11,726 nucleotides of DNA from NCBI GenBank assembly GCA_031280065.1, contig JAITHH010000129.1:1-11726 (forward strand), given 5' to 3'. The position numbers and the translations under genes are program-made. Position 1 is the stretch's first letter. Each line of letters opens with the position of its first letter. The notes beneath the pieces are model-generated. The model ran no database searches. It saw only the letters and a list, made by a program, of their open reading frames with translations, and was not told the DNA's origin. The stretch comes from Treponema sp. Its GTDB lineage: Bacteria; Spirochaetota; Spirochaetia; Treponematales; Breznakiellaceae. Below are positions 1 through 7,574 of this stretch, one piece after another.

Positions 1-37
1 GTCCGCGGAGCGCGGCGGTATTCATTCAGGAGGAACC

Positions 38-667
38 ATGACCATAACTTCGGAGAGGGTCGATAAGTCTACGGTAGAACTGCTTGTGGAGGGACGCTTG
101 GATACGGCATCCGCGCCCCAGTTGGAGCGGAAGATCAGGCAGTGGACGGACGGAAAGACCGACCTTATCCTCGATTTCTCCCGTCTGACGTACATTTCCA
201 GTATGGGCCTGCGGGTGCTGCTGCAAACCCAAAAGGCCATGAACGGCAAGGACCGGAAGCTGGAAATCAGACATCTGGCGGAAGCGGTGCGGGAAGTGTT
301 TGAAATGACCGGCTTTATCAACCTGCTGGTTCAGGAAGAGAAGCTCGTGGTCATCAGAAAAGATGAAGCCAATGCCATCGTGCTGGCCCTGCTCGGCCAG
401 ATGAACGTTACCACCATCCCCATCCTGGAACAAGAACTCGCTCAAATACAGGAATCGCGCCAGATGCTCGAAGAAACCACGGAAGTGATCCTCGATATGG
501 AAAAATTAACCGCCCTTTCAGCCTCCGGCTGCCGGATATTGAGCCAGTCCCTGACTGATACCGCATGGGACAAGCGGAAAATCTCGCTGCGGAACGCTGA
601 AAGCAGCGCCGTGCGCGATACGCTGCTTGCCGAAGGGCTGGGCGGCCTGCTGGAAGCGCGGGAGTAG
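38..667 (+). CDS. Tandem STAS-domain (anti-sigma-factor-antagonist-like) protein
   Basis: A soluble 209-residue protein built from two STAS domains. Domain 1 spans about residues 1-107 and carries the family core strand and helix start at residues 46-60, with SSMG at 54-57 where antagonist proteins such as SpoIIAA have their phosphorylated serine. Domain 2 spans about residues 110-209 and repeats the pattern as ILDMEKLTALSASG at 151-164, with a more diverged loop. STAS proteins usually act in partner switching with an anti-sigma kinase and a phosphatase. A single chain with two copies suggests two docking faces or a degenerate second copy. The ATG at 38 is preceded by AGGAGG at 28-33. The stop lies 4 nt before the start of the hybrid kinase gene, so the two are almost certainly co-transcribed. 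No HATPase_c anti-sigma kinase or PP2C phosphatase gene is visible here; one could lie upstream of the window. Fold assignment is confident; the partner is unknown. Confidence 0.88.
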   Translation: MTITSERVDKSTVELLVEGRLDTASAPQLERKIRQWTDGKTDLILDFSRLTYISSMGLRVLLQTQKAMNGKDRKLEIRHLAEAVREVFEMTGFINLLVQEEKLVVIRKDEANAIVLALLGQMNVTTIPILEQELAQIQESRQMLEETTEVILDMEKLTALSASGCRILSQSLTDTAWDKRKISLRNAESSAVRDTLLAEGLGGLLEARE

Positions 668-671
668 GACC

Positions 672-3431
672 ATGCTGTCTATCCGGGCCAAGGCCTTTCT
701 CATCGTTACCGCGATTGTTGGCGTCATCAGTATTTCCAGCACGGTCATCAGCCTCTCGGTCGCCCGGCGGCAGATGCTCAACACCGTGGAGAACGATATG
801 CTCCTGGTGGCGTCCCTGGCCGACGAACTGATAAGCCACCGGATCGATCTGCTCAAGGCCACCGCCTTTTCTTCAGCCCAGAACATTCTAGGCACCCCCA
901 AGGAGGAGATGATCGGGGTCCTGCGGGAAGAAGTCGAGGCCAACGATGATTTTATGGCCATGACGGTGTTTGACGCGGCCCGGAACATCGCCGCGTCCTA
1001 CGGCGCCGCCCCCGCGCCCGGGGGGCTCGCGGAGAGCGGCTACGGGCAGCGGGGCTTTGGCGGCGAGGTGGTCTTTTCCACCACCCATCTTGACCCCTCA
1101 GGCCGCCTGGTCCTGTACGTGATCGCGCCCTTGCAGCAGGAGGGAATACTCGCCGTTACGGTGCCCGGAGAACTGTTTTCCAAGCTCCTGGCCCCCTTCA
1201 AGATATGGGAGACCGGCCATATCTTCATTGATGATGAAACCGGGACGGTGCTGTCCAATCCCCGCTGGGAGTGGGTCTTGGGGCGCTATAACTTCATCGA
1301 ACGGGCGAAAACCGACCGCGGCTATGAGGATGCGGCCCGGGTTGTCCGGCGGATGATCCGGCAGGAGACCGGCGTGGGCAGGTTCGCCATCAGCGGCGTT
1401 GAGCGCATCTGCGCGTTTCGGCCCGTTGCCAGTTCGCTGGTGGGCTGGTCCCTGGGGGTGATCGCCCCGCTGTCGGAGAATCCGGGCATTCACATTCAGC
1501 GGCTCTTCCTGATCGCCGGGGCGGTCTTCTTTGGGATGGGGCTGGCGGCGGCGTTCTTCGCGTCCAAGGCCATCGCCCGGCCCTTCTCCCGCATCCAGGA
1601 GCAGAACCTCCGGCTGGAAGAGCTGAACGAGGTGGCCCGGCACGCATCCGAGGCGAAGAGCCGCTTCCTGGCCAACATGAGCCACGAGATGCGCACCCCC
1701 TTGAATGCCATCATCGGCCTTTCGGAGCTGACTTTGCGGGACGGGGGCCTCGCGCCGGCGGTGGAGGAGAACCTGGAAAAGGTCTACAGCTCCGGCGCGA
1801 CCCTGCTGGGGATCGTCAACGACCTGCTGGACATCTCCAAGATCGAGTCGGGAAAGTTCGAACTGATGTGCGCGGAGTACGATGTGCCCAGCCTCATCAA
1901 CGACACGATCAACCTGAATATCATCCGCATCGGCTCCAAGCCCATCACCTTCAAACTCATCATCGATGACGATTTACCCTCGCGGCTCTACGGGGATGAA
2001 CTGCGGATCAAGCAGATATTCAACAATCTCCTCAGCAACGCCTTCAAATACACCAAGGAGGGCGCTGTGGAATGGCGTGTCTCCTGCCGGATCGAGGGGG
2101 AGACGGCGCGGCTTGAAACGAGCGTCAAAGATTCGGGAATCGGCATCCGGGGGGACGACAAGGAGAAACTCTTCTCCGCCTACAGCCGGCTGGACCCCAA
2201 GAACACCCGGCAGCTTGAGGGAACTGGCCTGGGGCTGGCCCTTACCAAGCGGCTGGTGGAGCTGATGGGCGGCGGAATTACCGTGGAAAGCGAGTACGGC
2301 GCGGGTTCGGTCTTTACCGCCCGTTTTGAGCAGAAGCCGGTCAGCGCCCCGCCCATTGGAGCGGAAGCGGCGGCAAACCTGCGGAATTTCCACTATTCCG
2401 CGCAAAAGCGCAGCCGGAGCGCGGCTTTGAGCCGGGTACATATCCCCTATGCCAAGGTGCTGGTGGTTGACGATGTGTCGATCAACCTTGATGTGGCCAA
2501 GGGGATGATGATGCCCTACGGGATGCAGGTGGACACCGCATTGGGGGGGCGCGAGGCGGTGGAGATCGTGCGGGCGGCAAAGGTCCGCTACAACGCGATT
2601 TTCATGGATCACATGATGCCCGGCATCGACGGCATCGAGGCGGTGCGGATCATACGGGAGGAGATCGGCACGGAGTACGCAAAGACCGTGCCGATCATCG
2701 TGCTGACGGCCAACGCCCTCATGGGGAACGAAGAAATGTTCCTGGGGGCGGGTTTTCAGGACTTCCTCACCAAACCCATCGACATTTTCCGGCTTGACGC
2801 GGTGATTCACCGCTGGGTGCGGGACAAGAGCCGAGAGCGCGGAAGCGCGGAGGACGCGCCTTCCGGGGGCAATACCTCGGACCTGGTGTCCTGGGTGATT
2901 CCGGGTCTGGACATTCCCAAGGCCCTGGAGCGGTTCGGCGGCAATGGGGAAGTGCTGGCGGGGACGCTGCGCTCGTACCAGGAGCAGATTCACGGCCTGC
3001 TGGATGCGCTGAGGACGGTTCCCGGCCCAGACGATACGGAGGCGCTCAAGCGCTATACGGTAACGGCGCACGGCGTGAAGGGGGCGAGCTACGGCATCTG
3101 CGCGGACGAGGCGGGCAGGCTGGCCGAAGACCTGGAAAAGGCGGCCCGTGCGGGGGATTCGGCGTATATCGCCGCCCACAATGGGGAGCTTATCGCCGCG
3201 GCGGAACAGGTGGCCGCGGCCTTAGCCGCCGCGCTGGGCCGGGACGCGCCTGACCCCGGAGTATTGGCCCGTCTGAAGGAGGCCTGCCGCCTGTACGATC
3301 TGCCGGAAGTTGACCGGCTCATGGGAGAACTGGAACGTTACGCCTACCGTTCCGGTCAGGACAGGGTACGGTGGCTGCGGGAGCGGATAGACGCGATGGA
3401 CTTGCAAACGGTTGCTGAAACGCTCTCGTGA
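672..3431 (+). CDS. Membrane hybrid sensor histidine kinase with receiver and HPt domains
   Basis: A 919-residue phosphorelay protein. TM1 lies at about 7-30, then an extracytoplasmic Cache-like sensor at about 35-270 and TM2 at about 276-298. There is little room for a HAMP domain; a short helical linker follows. HisKA contains SHEMRTP with the phospho-accepting His338. HATPase_c shows the N box at 451-460, DSGIGI at 487-492 and GTGLGLAL at 517-524. The receiver (about 595-715) has acidic pair D600/D601, phospho-acceptor D646, T679 and K701. The HPt domain contains AHGVKGAS with His800. After HPt there is a tail of about 60 residues (858-919) of the 'yd.pEvDrLmgELE' type, a pattern I recall from other Treponema and clostridial hybrid kinases. 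The ATG at 672 is chosen because it gives a TM1 directly at the N-terminus and avoids a 41-nt overlap; an in-frame upstream ATG at 627 exists but would prepend STAS-overlapping sequence. The ligand and output target are not evident. Confidence 0.95.
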   Translation: MLSIRAKAFLIVTAIVGVISISSTVISLSVARRQMLNTVENDMLLVASLADELISHRIDLLKATAFSSAQNILGTPKEEMIGVLREEVEANDDFMAMTVFDAARNIAASYGAAPAPGGLAESGYGQRGFGGEVVFSTTHLDPSGRLVLYVIAPLQQEGILAVTVPGELFSKLLAPFKIWETGHIFIDDETGTVLSNPRWEWVLGRYNFIERAKTDRGYEDAARVVRRMIRQETGVGRFAISGVERICAFRPVASSLVGWSLGVIAPLSENPGIHIQRLFLIAGAVFFGMGLAAAFFASKAIARPFSRIQEQNLRLEELNEVARHASEAKSRFLANMSHEMRTPLNAIIGLSELTLRDGGLAPAVEENLEKVYSSGATLLGIVNDLLDISKIESGKFELMCAEYDVPSLINDTINLNIIRIGSKPITFKLIIDDDLPSRLYGDELRIKQIFNNLLSNAFKYTKEGAVEWRVSCRIEGETARLETSVKDSGIGIRGDDKEKLFSAYSRLDPKNTRQLEGTGLGLALTKRLVELMGGGITVESEYGAGSVFTARFEQKPVSAPPIGAEAAANLRNFHYSAQKRSRSAALSRVHIPYAKVLVVDDVSINLDVAKGMMMPYGMQVDTALGGREAVEIVRAAKVRYNAIFMDHMMPGIDGIEAVRIIREEIGTEYAKTVPIIVLTANALMGNEEMFLGAGFQDFLTKPIDIFRLDAVIHRWVRDKSRERGSAEDAPSGGNTSDLVSWVIPGLDIPKALERFGGNGEVLAGTLRSYQEQIHGLLDALRTVPGPDDTEALKRYTVTAHGVKGASYGICADEAGRLAEDLEKAARAGDSAYIAAHNGELIAAAEQVAAALAAALGRDAPDPGVLARLKEACRLYDLPEVDRLMGELERYAYRSGQDRVRWLRERIDAMDLQTVAETLS

Positions 3432-3715
3432 GCCGGGGGGACCGGGGGGCCTGGGCCCCCCGGCGGGGGGTGGGGGTGGAACCCCCAGAGGAGGCAGTTG
3501 CTATGGGCCGCGCACTGCTCAGGCTAAAGCCTTCGCGCATCTGTGCTAATAGGGGGCATTACGTGCGCTACGCCGTGCCGCAATACGCGGTCAACGCCCT
3601 GCGGGCGCGTTTACTGGGCGGGGGCGTTGCGGGGGCGGCGCCCTGCATGGGGGGTAGCGGAAGCCCGCAGGGCTGGAGCGAGGGGGTGCCCCCCTTAACT
3701 TTCTGAGGGACACAC
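3432..3715. repeat. GC-rich palindromic repeat region, copy 1
   Basis: This 284-bp gap between the kinase gene and the MoxR gene is dominated by G- and C-runs. A near-perfect cruciform lies at 3442-3463 with 10-bp arms and a 2-nt centre; its core GGGGGGCCTGGGCCCCCC recurs at 5667-5684. A second hairpin lies at 3471-3487 (TGGGGGT, loop GGA, ACCCCCA), and a third at 3662-3674 (AGCCC, loop GCA, GGGCT). A G6 run at 3649-3654 can pair with a C6 run at 3689-3694. A frame stays open from a GTG at 3428 to 3706, and an internal ATG at 3503 even has AGGAGG at 3489-3494. However, its product is low-complexity Gly/Pro/Arg with no recognisable domain, so I read the region as dispersed repeat DNA. No rho-independent terminator is seen, because no T-run follows the hairpins. 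Confidence 0.6.
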
Positions 3716-4684
3716 ATGGAACGAACGGAACTAGAACAATGCCGGAAGGAACTGGCAAAACGGGTGGTGGGCCAGGGGGAGATGATCGACGGCCTGCTGA
3801 CCGCCCTGATCGCCGGCGGGCACGTCCTGCTGGAAGGAGTGCCGGGCCTGGCGAAGACCCTGGCGGTAAAAAGCCTTGCGGAGATCACCGGGCTGGCGTT
3901 CAAACGTATACAGTTTACCCCGGACCTGCTTCCCGCTGACCTCACCGGAACCTTGGTGTGGGATCAGGCCACGGGGCGGTTTTCTGTGCGCCGGGGGCCG
4001 GTATTCGCCAACGTGATCCTGGCCGATGAGATTAACCGCGCCCCGGCCAAAGTTCAGTCCGCCCTGCTGGAAGCGATGGAAGAGCGGCAAGTTACCATCG
4101 GGGACAACACCCACGCCCTGCCGGAGCCTTTCTTTGTGCTGGCCACCCAGAACCCCATCGAACACGAGGGGACCTACGCCCTGCCTGAAGCCCAGTTGGA
4201 CCGCTTTCTTTTGAAACTGCGGGTCGGCTACCCCAGCCCCCCGGAGGAGGCGCTCATCCTGGAACGCGCACTCGCCCCGGATCGGAGGGGGCTTCCCCGC
4301 CTGGAACCGGCGCTGGGGCTTCCGGCGCTGGAACGGCTCCGGCAGGATGCGGACGCCGTGAGGATCGACAAGCGGATTCTCGGCTACATCGTGTCCGTGG
4401 CGGGGGCTACGCGGCCCGCTGCGGGGGATAATCAGGCCGCCAAGGAAGGGGTGTACCGGTACATCAGCTTCGGCGCTTCCCCCCGCGCCTCTATTGCCCT
4501 CTGCCGCTGCGCCAAGATACGGGCCCTGTTCGCGGGCCGGGACTTTGTGAGCCCCGAAGACGTCAAAGCGGCGGCTCCAGCGGTCCTGCGGCACCGCATC
4601 GTCCTGTCCTACGAAGCCGAGGCGGACGGCATGGACACTGATGCGGTGATCCTCCGCATCCTCTCGCTCGTACCCCTGCCCTGA
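3716..4684 (+). CDS. moxR: MoxR-family AAA+ ATPase
   Basis: A cytoplasmic ATPase of 322 residues, the usual length for MoxR proteins. Walker A is GVPGLAKT at 41-48, with the alanine before the lysine that is normal in this family. Walker B is ILADEINRA at 101-109, sensor 1 is ATQNP at 143-147, and the arginine-containing GASPRAS motif of the lid domain lies near residue 257. MoxR proteins act as chaperone-like ATPases that remodel or metal-load partner proteins carrying VWA domains, and they are typically encoded beside DUF58 and VWA genes, as here. The start at 3716 is supported by GAGGGA at 3705-3710. It is the first gene of the Bat cluster and follows the GC-rich repeat region, so the operon promoter should lie in or before that repeat; I cannot identify it. 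The DUF58 gene begins 12 nt after the stop. Confidence 0.95.
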   Translation: MERTELEQCRKELAKRVVGQGEMIDGLLTALIAGGHVLLEGVPGLAKTLAVKSLAEITGLAFKRIQFTPDLLPADLTGTLVWDQATGRFSVRRGPVFANVILADEINRAPAKVQSALLEAMEERQVTIGDNTHALPEPFFVLATQNPIEHEGTYALPEAQLDRFLLKLRVGYPSPPEEALILERALAPDRRGLPRLEPALGLPALERLRQDADAVRIDKRILGYIVSVAGATRPAAGDNQAAKEGVYRYISFGASPRASIALCRCAKIRALFAGRDFVSPEDVKAAAPAVLRHRIVLSYEAEADGMDTDAVILRILSLVPLP

Positions 4685-4696
4685 GAGGGAGCCCTC

Positions 4697-5602
4697 ATGG
4701 ATCGCGGCGGCCTTTTACGGAAGATCACCACCTTTCCCCTCTTGAGCCGGGAACTGGCCGAGGGGCTTTTGTCGGGGAATTTCCGCTCGATCTTCCGGGG
4801 CGAAGGGATCGAGTTTGATGAAGTCCGGCGCTACGAGCCGGGGGACGATGCGCGATCCATTGACTGGAATGTCAGCGCCCGTTTCGGCGTCCCCTATGTG
4901 AAGATGTACCGGGAGGAGCGGGAACTCACCGTCTGCGTCATTCTGGACGCATCTCCGTCCATGCGCGCCCTCAGCGCAGGCGGCGCGGGGGAGGATGCGC
5001 CGAACCGGTATGAGCAGGGAATTTTTGCGGCGGCGCTGGCGGCTTTTTCCGCGGAACGGACCGGTCAGCGGGTGGGAGCGCTGTTTTTTGACCGGGACAT
5101 TACCCGCGTGTTCAATCCCCGCAAGGGCCGCGCCCATATCATGGCTATTTTGGGCGCCGCGCTTTCCCTTGCGGAGGAGAACGGCCCGGAGGAGGGGGAA
5201 GCGGGGAGCAATTTAGGGGCTGCTTTGGCCGGAGCGGGGCGTCTGTTAAAACGCCGGAGCCTGGCGCTGGTCATTTCGGACTTTTTCTGTGTGAATTGGG
5301 AGCGGGAACTGGGGGATTTGGCCCGCCGGCATGATGTGATCGCCATTCGGGTGGGGGATCCGCTGGATCAGGAACTGCCGGAAGGGGGGCTGCTCACTAT
5401 CCGGGACCCTGAAACCGGACTGGTTATTCAAGCGCCGACGGGGTCTGCGGCTTTGAGGGCCTATTGGAAGGAATGGCATGAACAGCGGGAGCGTGCATGG
5501 CGGGCTATTTGCCGGCGGGCGGGCGCGGCGGCGCTGGACTTATCCACCGCGCAGGGGGCGGCGCAGGCGCTGCGGCGTTTTTTCGAGGGCAGGCGGCGAT
5601 GA
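4697..5602 (+). CDS. DUF58 domain protein (MoxR partner)
   Basis: A 301-residue protein with the DUF58 signature around residues 35-62: EFDEVRRYEPGDDARSIDWN followed by a conserved SAR. Its second half is a degenerate von Willebrand factor A-like fold. The strand VILDASPSM at 81-89 keeps a DxSxS arrangement (D84, S86, S88), which could bind a metal ion. No TM segment or signal peptide is seen, so it is likely cytoplasmic or peripheral to the membrane. DUF58 proteins accompany MoxR ATPases in bacterial operons and are presumed partners in the same complex. GAGGGAG at 4685-4691 supports the ATG at 4697. The stop overlaps the next start as ATGA at 5599-5602, indicating translational coupling. 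Confidence 0.93.
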   Translation: MDRGGLLRKITTFPLLSRELAEGLLSGNFRSIFRGEGIEFDEVRRYEPGDDARSIDWNVSARFGVPYVKMYREERELTVCVILDASPSMRALSAGGAGEDAPNRYEQGIFAAALAAFSAERTGQRVGALFFDRDITRVFNPRKGRAHIMAILGAALSLAEENGPEEGEAGSNLGAALAGAGRLLKRRSLALVISDFFCVNWERELGDLARRHDVIAIRVGDPLDQELPEGGLLTIRDPETGLVIQAPTGSAALRAYWKEWHEQRERAWRAICRRAGAAALDLSTAQGAAQALRRFFEGRRR

Positions 5603-6576
5603 AGCATGAAGAGTCACGGTTGGTTCGCGCCTATTGCAAACAATGCGCAAGGCCAGCGGGGGGTTTGGGGGGCCTGGGCCCCCCATGCCTTCTTCTCTTC
5701 ACGCTGCCCCTTGCCGCCCAAGACGCCGCCCCCTACCTCATCCCCCAAACCGTCTTCGTCGGCGATATTGGCCGCCTCGTCGTCCCCCTCGGCCCGGCTT
5801 CCCCGGAACTCGCCGCCCAAGCCGCAGCCCTGCCGGTCTCCGCGCCCGGAGAACCCCAAATCATCAGAGCCGGACTGGAACGCCGGGGCCAGGAAACCCT
5901 CCTGCTCGTTGACTTTAAAGCCTTTGCCCCCGGAATTCAGCGGCTCCCCCCCATCGTCATCGGCTCACAGCGCTATAGCGGACTGGAGGTAACCATCGCG
6001 TCCATCCTGGAAACCGGCGGAGGCTCCCTGATCCTCTCCCCTCCCGCGCCCCCCCTGGCCCCGCCGGGCGCCTTCACCCTGATCTACGGCGCGATCTTCG
6101 GGCTGCTCTTCCTCATCCTGGCCCTGGCCGGGATGGGAATCTGGGGCGTCCCCGGACTGCGGCGTTTTCGGGAGCGGCTCAGACGGCGGCGCGTCATCCG
6201 GGGCATGGAAAAATCGCGGCGGCTCCTCCTGGCCCAGCTCCGCCGTGACGCGGCGGGAGGAGAGGAAGAGGCCCTCAGCCGGCTGGCCGCCCGCTTTCGG
6301 GACTTCCTGACCTTCTTTACCGGCATGAATTGCCGCGCCATGACGCCCGCCGAGTTCCTCCGCGTCCCGCCGCTCTCCCCAAGTTCCCGCCTCCTCTCCG
6401 GCGCCGCCCTGCAAGACCTCTTCAGCCGCTGGGACACCCTGCGCTTCCGGGGCCTCACGATAGACCGGGAAACCGCGCTCCAGCTCTTCGAGGAAGTCCG
6501 CAGTGTTATCGAAGCCTTTGACGCGGCTGAACGGGAACGGGAGACGGAACGCCCCGCCGCCGGAGCGCCCGCATGA
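5599..6576 (+). CDS. Bat-operon membrane protein with signal peptide and one C-terminal TM helix
   Basis: A 325-residue protein between the DUF58 gene and batA, where other Bat operons carry a small BatD-like or DUF4381-like membrane protein. An export signal ends in LFTLPLAAQD (residues 33-42, likely cleavage before Q41). An extracytoplasmic beta-rich domain follows at about 43-155. One TM helix lies at about 160-184, then a basic stop-transfer patch (RRFRERLRRRRVIR) and a cytoplasmic helical tail (about 200-310) of the type found next to VWA/Bat proteins. The start is the ATG at 5599, in an ATGA overlap with the DUF58 stop. In-frame codons further upstream exist (from 5497) but lie inside the DUF58 gene. 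Oddly, the region encoding residues 20-29 (GGLGGLGPP and neighbours) is a copy of the GC palindrome repeat, so the signal peptide has been lengthened or altered by it. Family assignment is moderate. Confidence 0.85.
   Translation: MKHEESRLVRAYCKQCARPAGGLGGLGPPCLLLFTLPLAAQDAAPYLIPQTVFVGDIGRLVVPLGPASPELAAQAAALPVSAPGEPQIIRAGLERRGQETLLLVDFKAFAPGIQRLPPIVIGSQRYSGLEVTIASILETGGGSLILSPPAPPLAPPGAFTLIYGAIFGLLFLILALAGMGIWGVPGLRRFRERLRRRRVIRGMEKSRRLLLAQLRRDAAGGEEEALSRLAARFRDFLTFFTGMNCRAMTPAEFLRVPPLSPSSRLLSGAALQDLFSRWDTLRFRGLTIDRETALQLFEEVRSVIEAFDAAERERETERPAAGAPA
5655..5686. repeat. GC palindrome repeat, copy 2, inside a signal-peptide coding region
   Basis: GGGGGGCC (5667-5674), a TG centre and GGCCCCCC (5677-5684) make a perfect 8-bp-arm palindrome identical over 18 bases to the core of copy 1 at 3444-3461. 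It is preceded by a further G6 run at 5658-5663. It lies in frame within codons of the downstream-of-DUF58 membrane protein, between its charged N-terminal segment and the hydrophobic core of the export signal. Confidence 0.75.
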
Positions 6577-7574
6577 ATATCGCCTTTGAACAGCCCCTGC
6601 TCCTCCCTCTGGGGCCGCTCATCATCGTCCTATCGGCGCTCCTGTCCCGGTTTTGGAAAGACGCCCTCAGCCTGGACCTGCCGCTGGGCGCCCCTGGAGG
6701 GGCCCCGTTCAAGCCTCCGGTCAATCTCAGGGCGTTCTTCCGCGTCCTGGGAGTGATGGAACGCGCCGGAATTCTCCTCCTGGCCCTGGCCGCCGCGGGC
6801 CCCCAGGCCGTCTCCCGCGAGACCGTGTGGCTCAACCGGGGCGCGGACATCCTCTTTGTGGTGGATGTGAGCCCCAGCATGGCCGGACTCGACATGGACG
6901 GGCGCAGCCGCCTGGACGCGGCCCGGAAGCTGATACAGGAATTCGCCCTGGCCCGGACACAGGACGCCCTGGGACTGGCGGCCCTGGGTACGGAGGCGGC
7001 CCTGCTCACGCCCCCCACGGCGGACCGGCGGGCCTTTTTATCCCGGCTTGAATCGCTGCGGATCGGGGAGCTGGGGGACGGTACCGCCTTGGGCATGGGC
7101 CTGGCTGCGGCGCTCCTCCACCTGCGGGGCTCGGCTGCGCCGCGCCGCACGGTCGTGCTTATCACCGACGGGGAGAACAACGCCGGGGAGGTCCACCCGC
7201 AGACCGCCGCGGAGGCCCTGCGGAAGGCGGGAATTTCCCTGTGGGTGATCGGGGTGGGCTCCACCGGGGAGGTTCCCATCGACTACGTTGACCCGTTAAG
7301 CAAAGTCCGGCGGACCGGCGTGTTCGACTCCCGCTTTGACGTTGAGCGGCTGCGGGCCATTGCGGAGACCGGCGGCGGAACCTATATCGCGGCCCCGTCC
7401 GGGGCCTCCTTTGCCGGGGCCTTTGCCCGTATCGACAAGGCCGAACTGATTGTCCGCCGCCAAGGAACCTTTATCCGGCGGCAGCCTTTGCACGTTCCCC
7501 TGATCATCGGGGCGCTGATCCTCCTGGCGGTTCCCCGTTTTATCCGCCGGGGCGTACTGGGGGCCCTGCTGTGA
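6573..7574 (+). CDS. batA: BatA-like VWA-domain membrane protein
   Basis: A 333-residue inner-membrane protein with the BatA/BatB topology. Two N-terminal hydrophobic segments (about 8-25 and 60-76) come first, then a von Willebrand factor A domain (about 92-285) and a C-terminal TM helix (about 307-326). The metal-ion site is complete: DVSPSM gives D98, S100 and S102, T171 lies in GDGTALG, and D199 is in VVLITDG. The VIDYVDPLSKV-like stretch near 235-246 is typical of BatA proteins. In Bacteroides, Bat proteins affect aerotolerance; in Leptospira they are studied as stress proteins with an uncertain role. The ATG at 6573 overlaps the upstream stop as ATGA, with GGAG at 6562-6565. The stop overlaps the next gene as GTGA at 7571-7574. 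Confidence 0.94.
   Translation: MNIAFEQPLLLPLGPLIIVLSALLSRFWKDALSLDLPLGAPGGAPFKPPVNLRAFFRVLGVMERAGILLLALAAAGPQAVSRETVWLNRGADILFVVDVSPSMAGLDMDGRSRLDAARKLIQEFALARTQDALGLAALGTEAALLTPPTADRRAFLSRLESLRIGELGDGTALGMGLAAALLHLRGSAAPRRTVVLITDGENNAGEVHPQTAAEALRKAGISLWVIGVGSTGEVPIDYVDPLSKVRRTGVFDSRFDVERLRAIAETGGGTYIAAPSGASFAGAFARIDKAELIVRRQGTFIRRQPLHVPLIIGALILLAVPRFIRRGVLGALL

Noticed and set aside
627..671. Kinase start at the upstream ATG 627
   Set aside because: It would overlap the STAS gene by 41 nt and place 15 STAS-frame shadow residues before TM1; the ATG at 672 follows GGAG-TAGGA and fits better.
1974..3179. A 401-codon open frame on the minus strand
   Set aside because: It lies entirely opposite the kinase gene, whose catalytic and receiver motifs are all intact; its translation is rich in His/Arg/Pro/Gly, typical of an antisense shadow at high GC.
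3442..3487. Rho-independent terminator after the kinase gene
   Set aside because: The hairpins are strong but no T-run follows, and the same palindrome occurs inside a coding region at 5667, so termination is not its evident role.
3428..3706. A 92-codon open frame (GTG start overlapping the kinase stop) as a small protein gene
   Set aside because: The product is Gly/Pro/Arg-rich, mirrors the G/C-runs of the repeat, and has no domain, signal peptide or TM helix; long open frames are common by chance in such GC-rich DNA.
3731..4594. A 287-codon minus-strand open frame
   Set aside because: It is antisense to the intact MoxR ATPase gene and shows no recognisable motif.
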